Shown here one piece after another: positions 54,761 through 64,000 of a stretch of 64,000 bases of DNA. Source of the DNA: Jackrogersella multiformis. Lineage: Eukaryota; Ascomycota; Sordariomycetes; Xylariales; Hypoxylaceae. Position 1 is the first letter of the stretch. Each line of letters begins with the position of its first letter. The translations under genes and the position numbers were made by a program. The stretch is taken from assembly GCA_902806575.1 (NCBI GenBank), contig CADCXD010000008.1, forward strand, positions 2,852,001 through 2,916,000, read 5' to 3'. The notes under the pieces are model-generated. The model made no database searches and was not told the origin of the DNA. It worked only from the letters and a program-made list of their open reading frames with translations.

Positions 54761-57700
54761 TTTAATTAGCCATCCCCATGAAAATCACATTTATATATAT
54801 ATTCATATTTTTATCTAAAAGGCTAAGAGCAATTTAACTTCACATTTTCGTTAAGGTATCCCGAGCCTTAAAATATAATAATGATAAATGTGTTTTTATC
54901 CGAAAGGACATATATATTTAAGCTAATTATATACATCGAAACGTTATATAACGTAAGGGACGTTTAAAATATCCCGAAAGACAAAATTAAAATGTCGTTT
55001 AATATAGAAAAAAAAGAAATTAAAAAGAAACCGATAAAAAATAAAAGAAAAATCGATTTTATATATATAAAAGAATTAAAAAAATATAATATTACTTTTT
55101 TATCCCGGATTATATTTATTATTAAAAGTTTTAAAGTTTTCCGATATTTCCAAGTTTTAATTTTTAACTTATTTAATTAATTTTATATAAAGTGTTATGT
55201 TTTAAAAATTTTTTTTAAAGTTTTAAAAATTAATAAATTTAAAAAAATACTTTAAATGGTTTTTCGAAAAAGCTAATTTAAATAATCTTTTTTAATATAT
55301 TCGTATTTAACGAAATATTTAAAAACGCATTTATTATTATATTAATAAAATATATTTTATTTAAAATAATTAAACTATTCGTAATATTTCGTAAAATTAT
55401 TATATTTATTTTATTTTATTAAAAAATGATATAAAGTAAGTTATATTAAGCTTAATTTTTTCGATACACGCATTATAAATAAATCCTATTATTTATATTT
55501 TATCGGCTTATTTTTTTATTATTAATTTTTTTAAAGATATTTTCGATTTTATTTATTAATCCTTTTAAATTTTATAATTATTAAAGGTTCGTTAAGGATT
55601 TATTTTTTTAATTTAAATTATACTTCTCGTTTAAATTTTTTATTAACGATTTTATTACCCGGTATTTTTATATATTTTAATAATTATTAAATTAATTATA
55701 TTTTTAATTTTATAATTAATTTTTAAAAGCTAAAAACTACCGTTTATACTTTATTCGATAAATATTTAAGTATATTAAAAATAATAATAATATTATTTAA
55801 GTAAAAATAAATAGTATTAAAAAGCCGGTTTATAATTTATTATATTACCTTTTATATAATTTTTACTTCGATATTAAATATTTTCGTTTAATGTAAGGTT
55901 TTATAAGCTTAACCGATAACTTAAACTTAAAAAAAAGTTATTTATTTTTACTTTATATAAGGATTAAATAATCCGTTAAAATATATTATTATATAATTTA
56001 ATGAAATATTATTCAATTAATAATAATATGCGTTTTATTTTAACTTTTTATTTATTAAGACTTTTAAGAATTATATTTTTTATTTTTTAATTAAAAGTTT
56101 AAAGTAAGGATTAATTAAAGTTAATATTATTATATATTATAATTTTATTAAGTTTTATAAAGCTGGTTATTTCGTTAATTTTTTTTACCTTAAAATATAA
56201 CCTTTTTAACCTTTTTAATTAATAAATATAATAAATTTAAAATATATAAACGCATAAAAGCCCTTTAATTTTAATTATTTTAATAAAACCTTTATAAAAA
56301 ATAAACCCGTTTTTTTATATAATATTATATTTTAAATGATTCTTTATATTAATAAAATTATTTTAACGGTAATTTAAATCGTTTTATTTATTTTATTTTA
56401 ATACGTTATAATAAAAATATTTATTAATTTTCCGTTACGTTTTACCGTTAATTTTATAAGGCTTAATTATTATACTTTTACCGTATAAGTTATTATTAAA
56501 AGGATATATATTATCATTACTTTTATTATTATTACCGAAAAGATATTTAAATAAATTTAATTAAAGTTTTATAAATATTAAGTTACTTTTATTACCTTAA
56601 AATATTACCGCTTTATATAATATTTAAAAAATAATTTAAGGTTAAAAACCATTTTTAATTATTTAATTATATCTTTAATTAATTTAATTTTAAAATCTTT
56701 AAGTTTTATTACGTTATTTTTTAACTTTCTTTTTTTATTAAAGTATATTAATTTATATTTAATTAAATTAAATATAATAACGTTTATTTCGCTTTATTTT
56801 AAGGCTTTTTTTACGTTTTTTATTAATTATTAAATAATAATTATTAACATTTTATTTATATAAAATAAAAGTTATATTATTTATATATTTAAATCGGGTT
56901 TATTTTTTTTCGAAGATAAATAAAAATTTTATATATAATATAAAAAAAATCGGGAAAATTAAAAAGCCTTAAAGGATTTTACACGTTAATAAGAAAATTA
57001 ATATTATTATATCCTTTATTCTTATTAAAATAACCTTATTTATTATAAATATTTTAACTTATTTAATTAACGTCGTTAATTATTTTTACTTACGAAAATA
57101 AAAAATTAATTACCTTTTAAATATCGCGTTAAAAGCTTTTAATACGTTTATAATTTAAAATAAAACTTTCTCGCCTTTAATAAAAGTTTATTTTATATTA
57201 TAAATTATATATATTATTAAGTTAATTATAAATTATTTAAAAAGTATATTAAAATATTATACGTTAAGTATTTTTATTCGGATAATTGACGTTAATATTT
57301 TATAAGTTATTAATTTTTTTAATCTTTTAAATAAAAAAATAAAAAAATAAAACGTTATAATTTAAAGGCCGTAAAATTTAACTTATTAACCTTTAATAAT
57401 ATTATTATATTTACGATATAAAAAGTTTTTAAGAAATGTTTAATTTAATACCAAAATTAACTTTATAAAGGGTTTAAATTCTTTTTTTAAAAGTTAATTA
57501 TATTTATTTTAAAAGTGCCGTTAAAATACCATTTTTACCCGATATTATAGTTAAAATATAAATATAAAACGTCTTTATTTTATTTATCAACATTAATTAA
57601 TCTTACGGGATTAGTTTTGTTTTATTAATTACGAAGGGGCTTTATAAGTTTAAGATATTATTATAAAATACTTTAATTTTTTTATTATATTAATAATTAA

Positions 57701-59990
57701 CCCGTTTAAGCTTACGAACGGAAGGGTTTTAAAACTTATTTATAACTTTATATTAACTTATAATTATAAAGATCTTTTTATTTATGTTAATAAAATTAAT
57801 TTTATTATTTTAATATGCTTTTTTTACTTTTTAAATTATAATTTAAAAAGCTTTTTTCGTTTCCCTTTAAACATTTTCCGGTTTAACGTTATATATGGCT
57901 TTATGTATTTTATTAAGATGTGATAAACCCGTAATTTCTTTTTTATGTTTATTTTTTTTAAATATTTATTAAGTATTTTTATTAATTTATCCGTTATTTT
58001 ATTTATTTTTATAATAAGCGGTAAAATTAAAAATATTCGATATAAAATTATTTAATAATTTAAGTTTATATATAACGTTACTTTAATTCCTCTTTTTATT
58101 TTTAAAATATTCGTAAACGTAAGATTAATTATATTTCTTTTTTTATAAATAAGTTGGTTTTTAAAAACCAGTTTTAATTTATAGTTTTTTATTTATTAAG
58201 TTACTTATTTTTTAAGTTATAATATAGTTTATATTTTAATTATTAAAATTAATATATCGCATTAAAGCTTTTTATAATAATTATTTAAAATAACTATAAT
58301 TATCTTTATAATATATTAAACATTTTAGTTTTTTAAGGTAAGTGATAAATATTATAAAAGGTTATATTATTAATTTTAACGATGTAAAAATACTAGGAAA
58401 AAAAAAGTTATAATTATTTACATTTAAATTCTTTCGTTTTCTTAATATAAATTAAAATTTAAGGTAATTTCGTTTAGTTCTTAATAAAAGAAAAAATATA
58501 TAATCGGAATAACTTTTAATTTATCTTTTTATCGATTTCTTTTTTATATAAGATTTTTATAAAAATATAATATCCGCTTAAATCCGTTATATTATAATTA
58601 TTATTATATCGTAATTTAAGTTATTATTCGTTACGTTTATTTAGAAAATCGTTAGTTATAACTTTTGCTTTTTTCTTTATTATTATTTTCGACGAGGTTA
58701 ACTTCCCTTAAAAATGAAACTAATTATTAAGGTTTATTATAAAAGTATATCCTTTAAAAATGTTATTATATATATTTTTAATTTTTAATTACTTAATTAA
58801 TTACTTTAATTAAATTTTAATTATTAAAATCGTTTATAATATATTCGAAAAAATATCTTTTATTTACTTTTACTTTTTACTTTTATTTTTTAAATTTATA
58901 AGTTTATATGTTATTTAATATAATTATTTTTAATTAATTAATTAAGCTTATTATTAATTTATCGTATTTTCTTTTATAAGGTAACTTATAATTATTATAT
59001 TTTTAATTTTAAAAATATAATTTTAAGTTATAATAATTTTAACATTTATTATATTAAATAATTTAAGATTTTTAATTAAAGCGTTAAGTTAATTTTAAAT
59101 TAAATAATTAAAATTTAAGTTTAATTAATAAAATAAGTAAAATAACTTAATTTATTTAATATTATTATATATACGAAGCTTTTTTAAAACGCTTAATATT
59201 ATATATATATATTATTTTATAACTTTTTTTATCGTATATTCTTTTTTTTTAAAATAAAAGTCAAAATATAAGAAATTATATTTTAACCTTATTATTTCGT
59301 AATTTAATTACTTATTTTAAGTAAATAATTTATACCTTTATTATATTTTTTAAAGCGAGCTTAATATATTTTATTAAGTTAATTTAAAATTTTATAAAAA
59401 ATAATTATTTTTAATAATATTATTTAAATATTTAAATAAAAAGTTATTAATTTTTCTTTTTTTTAATTTACTTTCGGTTATTTACCGAGGAGGTTAATAA
59501 GGGATTTTAAGGTAAGTTTTTATAAGTTTATTTTTAACTTTTATTTATTATATAATTTATTAATTTATTAATTCGATATAATAAGTAAAATTATTAATAA
59601 AAAACTTATAATAAACGCGTATATATTATTAAATTATATATTTTTTACTTTATATAATTAATTAATTTATATTATTATACGTAAGGTAAACGTAATAACG
59701 GTAATTCGTAATTAATTAAGGTTTTTCGTAAACTCGAGGTTTTTTATTAAATTAAAGTATTTATCTTTTATTTTTTCTTTTATTATTATCTTTTTTATTA
59801 TTTCCTTTATTATTAAGTATTAAAAAAGAAAAAGAAAAAGTTAATATATCGTTTAATAAGTTTTATGAAATAAAGTAAATTATTATATAAATTTTATTAG
59901 CTTATTATTAATAAAACTTTATTTAAAAAAAAAGTTATTTTTATAAGAATATTACGGCGAGTAACGCATTATACCTTATTTTAATTAAAC
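54761..59990. repeat. AT-rich block with RIP-like base composition
   Basis: About 5.2 kb in which nearly all bases are A or T. Remaining C and G sit mainly in CpG (tcg, acg, cgt) or in CT/CC pairs. CpA and TpG are almost absent over many consecutive lines: the 60-base lines at 57301 and 58801 have none. This is what is left when CpA is converted to TpA on both strands by repeat-induced point mutation. No usable frame remains; the 62-codon frame at 54992-55180 is a by-product of low complexity. The original sequence was probably a transposon or duplicated DNA and cannot be identified by eye. Confidence 0.85.
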
Positions 59991-60920
59991 TATTTATAAA
60001 TAAAGCTTATTATAGTATCGGGCCGGCTTCCTTTCTTAATATTAACGAATGGGTTTATTATGGTTATATCTGTAAAATTTATAACTACGCGTTTTTGTTC
60101 TTAAGCCTTAAGGCTTAAGGTTACACCTATAATGGTATATCTTACCGGGGATATCATTAATAAGACGATGCGTGGGACTCAAAAAGTAACTCCCTCTAAT
60201 ATCGTTACTACTGGCCTCTTAAAGGGCAATAAGTTGCCGTTCTTATCGCTAAAAACGCGAGGGCACGGTATGCCGGGGGATTACGATAGTTCTACCATCT
60301 AAGGTAATGCATACGGGGTGCGTATAAATAAAATTAATTAAAATAAAAAATACGCACGGAATAGGGTCATAAAAAAAAGTAAAAATGAATTAAAACAGAG
60401 ATCCAAATAAGTATGATGTTGCTGCAATTACCCAATGCGAGCCTTAAGATAGGCCATGGAACTCTTCAAATAAGTCACCATATTCTATATTAATACCCCC
60501 GATGATAACATGACTGACTGACTGACTGACGATGTAACAGATAGGAACTGGTCACATATGAGGTAATTTTACGGGGAGATTGATTGATCTCTTCATCGGA
60601 CAAGGCTGATAGGGAAGCTAACATTCATCAAGGGAGTCTCAGTCGTGGAGATCAGTAACTCCTATCGCGAGTGGCCCACCTCACCACGCGGATTCGTCTG
60701 CTCTGAGGCAGAAAGGCTTCCTGAATATTACCATCCAAAGATGATTGTAAGCGGCCATCTTATGCTCCCCATCCATACTATCTCACTCCATATTGGCACT
60801 CTCGACTTGTACATTTTACCCCTATTTAATAAACCACACCCTTGAAACTTGAAAGCTAACAAGAAATCTCAGAGCCTCAAGCTACCAATCAATCCCCTGT
60901 AACAGTAACCAACCTGCGAC
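59991..60920. other. Spacer at the right edge of the AT-rich block
   Basis: Base composition returns to normal over about 100 bases near 60000-60060. Contains a CCTTAAGGCTTAAGG-type palindrome near 60103-60121 and a TGAC tetranucleotide run at 60511-60530. The short frame at 60645-60845 has no recognisable family. Confidence 0.45.
60511..60530. repeat. TGAC tetranucleotide microsatellite
   Basis: Five perfect TGAC units between the AT-rich block and the zinc-knuckle relic. Confidence 0.9.
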
Positions 60921-60921
60921 A

Positions 60922-61470
60922 TAGCCCCGGACATCCTCGAACGTGGTCTGTCTGAGATCATCAGCAATGTCGGCGACCAAGCCAACCACCACACACGCCG
61001 TATGGTCGACATGATTGACCGCAGTATTAATCCGGCCCTCAACATTGCGAGGCAAGGTCCCGGATTCATGAACGTAATGTTCATCGAAGAAGAGACTATG
61101 GCGGAGAATATGCTTCCCCTATGGACCCAGCAACACGGTGGTACAATACCGCCAACTCTCGTGTCCCTTACCAGGGTCGACCCGAGAGCACACCACCGCC
61201 GCCTCTTGTCTACTACTCCGACAGCTCTTGCAGGGCAGTAACCGTCCTGCGAGTTCGCTGGACTCCACGGCCGATTCTAGCCTCCGCATCCCAGCTAGGC
61301 CTTCTCCGTCGGAGGAATCGGTCGATCGATGCGCCCACTGTGGCAAGGGACATGCGCTGCGGCAATGTCCTGGCCCAGTGGTGGAGGGCTTCAACATGAG
61401 CTGCCCATTGCACAACACCGCGAAACACAGCTACGATGACTGGCATCACACGTATTACTTTCTATTATAA
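60922..61470 (+). pseudogene. Gag-like zinc-knuckle protein relic
   Basis: Three successive + frames read as one protein with two shifts. The first, with GLSEIISNVGDQANHHTRRM and RSINPALNIARQGPGFMNVM, covers about 60922-61170. A Pro/Ser linker (PPPPLVYYSDSS) follows in a second frame. A third frame reads PSPSEESVDRCAHCGKGH, then ALRQCPGPVVEGFNMSCPLH and stops at 61470. The CxxCxxxHxxxxC array followed by CPLHNTAKHSYDDW is like the zinc-knuckle region of fungal retroelement gag proteins, although its CCHC spacing is one residue short of classical. No reverse transcriptase is visible. It directly precedes repeat copy B. Confidence 0.4.
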
Positions 61471-61605
61471 CAATATCATAACAAACAATTCTTGCTATTG
61501 GTATTTGGTATTATTAAAATACCGTAAGTAATATCCCATTCCCATTAAATCTCTCGCGGACGATTTGCATTTAGCGTACCAAGAAATTAACAAGCATCTA
61601 GACAG

Positions 61606-62901
61606 ATGGGTAGCCGAAAGACCAAGACCCCACGGGGCACCTCTGGCGCCGCTGCCGCCGGTCGAAGGATCGTACGAGCATCCAGATCGCGGCGGGGCAA
61701 CACGCGACCGTCGGCGGCAGCAGCTCGAGCTAAGCCGGCGGGCGACCCTTTCGATTCGGAGGCTAGCAGTGACGGACCGGCCAGCATCCAGCAAGCCGGT
61801 TCTCCTCGCGATGCCGACGATTGGGACATTGACCCGAGCCAGGACGATTCTGATATCGACCTCGACAGAGAGGGCGATGTCCTTCGTTTTCCTCGGGGTC
61901 ATCCCGTACAGGACGCGCCTAACATGAAGGCGAAGAAGCAGCAAGTATTGCTTGCGCATTTCGACGACTTGTCGGAATCGACGAAGAACGTCGCCTTGGC
62001 GTTTATCAGGCAGCTCGGGAAGGCGGAGGCGAAGGCCTCGCGATAACTCGCGAAGACCTACCCGCCCGTCACCATGGACGACCTCAGAAGCCACGTTAGA
62101 AAGGTTCAATACGATAAGTATTAGGCCGAAGAGGACGAGGCCCGCCTGCAGGCGGCGTGGGAGGGAGACCCTCTTAAGGAGGAGCTGAAAAATTTCGCTT
62201 CGAACAAGGACATCATGCCCTTGTGGAAGATCATGTGTCGCTTTACTGGAAGCTTCCCATCCGAGCTCATCAACCACAGGCAGTGGTTGCGGTATGATGG
62301 AACTTTCAAGACGGCAGACGGTCGCACCGAGGAGCAGCCGAATTGGCCCCCGAGATTTTGCAGAAGGCTGACCAATCTCGCGCTCCACGGTGTGTTCCAC
62401 CAGGACATGAGCCGTTTGTCGTTAGCGCTACTCTATGTAGCTATCTTTCGCACCGATTATCGGGGGCAGATACCATGGGCGAACCAAGGAACCGATCGTT
62501 TTATAGATCCGTTCCTTCAGAAAATGCGAGAGCAGGACGGCTCTAAGTCGGTAGAGCAGATCCACCGCGAATGCGTCACGGAGATCGACGACAGAAATCA
62601 AACTCCGACGTCGTTCATGTCGGAGCTTTTCTGTCGGATCGAGAAGCGGGCTTTCCGCAGAAAGGAAGGGGGGCCATTCCGACCGGAGGTGGTCCTAATC
62701 TTCGCAATCAGTACGGCAGACCTGACCGTCCTTACGAGGGCGGCGAACGGCATCACCACGGCCGGCGCCCCGACCTTTCTTCCTCTCTCAGTGTCGTCGC
62801 GCCTGGTGAAGCTCGCCAGGAAGACCAGCGCGGACTTTCCAAAGACGGCGGATAAGCTAAACAAGCTGCGGTCGCTGATAATCCTACGCGACAGAAGATA
62901 A
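61606..62901 (+). pseudogene. Repeat gene, copy B: unknown family, full length with two in-frame stops
   Basis: One continuous frame of 432 codons from ATG 61606 to the stop at 62899, interrupted by TAA at 62044-62046 (KASR-stop-LAKTYPPV) and TAG at 62122-62124 (YDKY-stop-AEEDEA). The first fits CAA(Gln) to TAA and the second TGG(Trp) to TAG (copy A has HDKHWTKDDEAE), both CpA-to-TpA on one strand. The N-terminus is basic (RKTKTPRGTSGAAAAGRR), residues 50-100 are acidic, and the rest is globular with WKIMCRFTGSFPSEL, NLALHGVFHQDMSRLSLALL and IPWANQGTDRFIDPFLQKM. No known domain is recognised. Sequence just before the ATG (CGTACCAAGA...TTAAC) is shared with copy A. Confidence 0.7.
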
Positions 62902-63132
62902 CATATTATAGATTATCGTCGCGAAGTAAGGGGAGGAGAAAGGGAAGGAGGATATGAGAGGAGGAAAGAGAAGAAGAAAATGAAATAGGATGGATCAACT
63001 GAGATTTTCTTTTCTTGTCCGAAAGCTGACTTAGCTGTTTCTTACGTGATATTCCAGTAAACCGTGGCTTGGGCATAATGTTTATTTAGGGAGTCCGGGT
63101 CTTGAAACCAACTTCATCAGATTAGTTGTCAC

Positions 63133-64000
63133 TTAATTATGTCTCCGGTCTCTTCCTTGCCATGAGGCGCCCTCCTTTCGAGCGTATAAGGCCTCTAACT
63201 CCGCATTTCGGAGTTGGATATCCTCGTGTTCCACAAGAAAAGTATCGCATTCTCCTCGAAGAGCGTTATGTTCGCTTTGAAAAGCGTTACGTTTGCCTTG
63301 AAAAGCGTCGCATTCGCCTCGGAGGGCCGTTTGGCTTATAGGCCTTATATTTACGTGATCGATAGCCTCCAAAGCGTCACGTTCCGAGTGCTCTAGCCTT
63401 TTTTTAAAAAAAGGATTTTACTTCGGTAAATATTCCTTTTTTTGAAGATACTCGATTAGGATTCGGTAATTTTAATTACTTATTCGTTTACTTGTACGCC
63501 AATCGTTACAACTGTAACCAAGATCTTACCTTGGTTAAGCTTAGCTTGTTCGACCTTGAGGATATCTCGCTCAATTACGAGGACATCTTAAGCTTCCGAG
63601 AGCTTCTCCTGCCCGCTCTTGAGATGCCTTTCGTTGGCAGCTATGGTGGCCTGCTGCTTAAGGGCCTCCTGGAGCCTGCCGTCCAACGACTCTCGCTCGT
63701 CGTTAAGTTTTCCTTGCTAGAGCTCGAGGTTTTTCTGGAGCCCGAGGAGGAGACCCATCTGTTCAGTCTGAAGGCGGCTCTCGCTTTGGCTTGCCCTTAC
63801 CGCCTCGTCCGACAGCGCCTTGCGCTCCTCGTCAACCTCTACCTTCTGGAGCTCGAGCGCTTCTTTCTGGCGCCCGAGCTCTTCATGCTGGCGTTCGAGA
63901 TCGCTCTGGCGCCCGTCGAGTCGAGTCTCTTCGGCCTTGAGGTCGATATCTCTTTGGCTAACATGTTGCCGACCTTCGTTGAGCTCTTCTCTCTGGCGCT
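63133..64000 (-). pseudogene. Coiled-coil repeat gene, copy B, with many in-frame stops, partial at right edge
   Basis: A minus-strand frame enters from the window edge and reads cleanly as coiled coil (RQREELNEGRQHVSQRDIDL, LELQKVEVDEERKALSDEAV) for about 90 codons. It then meets stops at 63717 (TAG), 63588 (TAA), 63480 (TAA), 63456 (TAA) and 63393 (TAG), all at expected Gln positions where comparable. A one-base shift in the A/T homopolymers near 63400-63415 leads to the last frame, LEHSERDALEAIDHVNIRPI, then RNAELEALYARKEGASWQGR and a stop at 63133. It matches copy A (KSGQEKLAEAQDAL versus KSGQEKLSEA-stop-DVL). It is convergent with copy B of the unknown gene. Decay is heavier than in copy A and increases away from the window edge. 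Confidence 0.65.
63236..63332. repeat. 21-bp tandem repeat encoding a 7-residue coiled-coil unit
   Basis: About four imperfect copies of a GAAAAGCGTTACGTTTGCCT-type 21-mer on the + strand. On the minus (coding) strand they give repeated units such as CDAFQGK, RNAFQSE, HNALRGE, CDTFLVE, that is one heptad per repeat. It is inside the copy B coiled-coil relic; copy A has only one such unit (RGERDAL). Confidence 0.8.

Noticed and set aside
54992..55180. 62-codon frame in the AT-rich block
   Set aside because: Only Lys, Ile, Phe, Asn-type codons expected from AT-rich DNA; no homology-like pattern.
60511..60530. TGAC repeats as part of a CRISPR-like array
   Set aside because: A simple microsatellite without spacers, in a fungal genome.

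Overview
This window is nuclear DNA of a filamentous ascomycete, most likely a Sordariomycete. The evidence is short GT-AG introns of about 50-120 bases, GC-rich coding exons between AT-richer spacers, a heterokaryon-incompatibility (HET) domain gene, a self-sufficient CYP505 cytochrome P450, secreted cutinase, sedolisin and tannase-type enzymes, and the C-to-T signature of repeat-induced point mutation (RIP). No prokaryotic operons, CRISPR arrays or convincing RNA genes are visible. Most gene models below were rebuilt by joining exons with matching phases and family motifs.

Layout. 1-6.7 kb: a helical N-terminal-domain protein running off the left edge and a HET protein, both of the kind linked to fungal allorecognition. 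7.4-16.1 kb: an oxidative group made of an aldehyde dehydrogenase, a CYP505 P450-reductase fusion and a convergent FAD monooxygenase. 17-26 kb: a cutinase-like hydrolase, a TMEM19/DUF92 membrane protein, a sedolisin protease, and a tannase/feruloyl esterase gene broken by a nonsense codon, a frameshift and loss of the catalytic His. 26-32 kb: three long unrecognised genes (coiled coil, poly-Glu/poly-Gly membrane protein, helical membrane protein), then a small secreted 8-Cys protein. 34-37 kb: a nucleotidyltransferase-fold gene and a secreted DUF1996 protein. 38-41 kb: decayed ORFs, including a Myb/SANT-like gene facing a possible Harbinger-type transposase fragment. 42-47 kb: a Ser/Thr-rich secreted surface protein and a Trk-type potassium transporter.

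48-64 kb is repeat-derived. An unknown gene and a convergent coiled-coil gene occur twice in the same order and orientation, about 9.2 kb apart (52.4-54.2 and 61.6-64.0 kb). Conserved sequence surrounds both copies and stop codons interrupt both, nearly all explained by CpA-to-TpA changes. Between them lies about 5 kb of extremely AT-rich DNA almost without CpA or TpG, as expected of RIP-saturated repeat DNA. A palindromic CTAGG motif (core TACCTAGGTA) recurs in nearly every intergenic spacer and some introns, but was not noticed in the intact exons.

The most interesting material is the duplicated unknown gene pair, possibly an undescribed multi-gene repeat, together with the dispersed palindrome. 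The oxidative trio and the secreted enzymes suggest a plant-associated or saprotrophic lifestyle, but this is inference.
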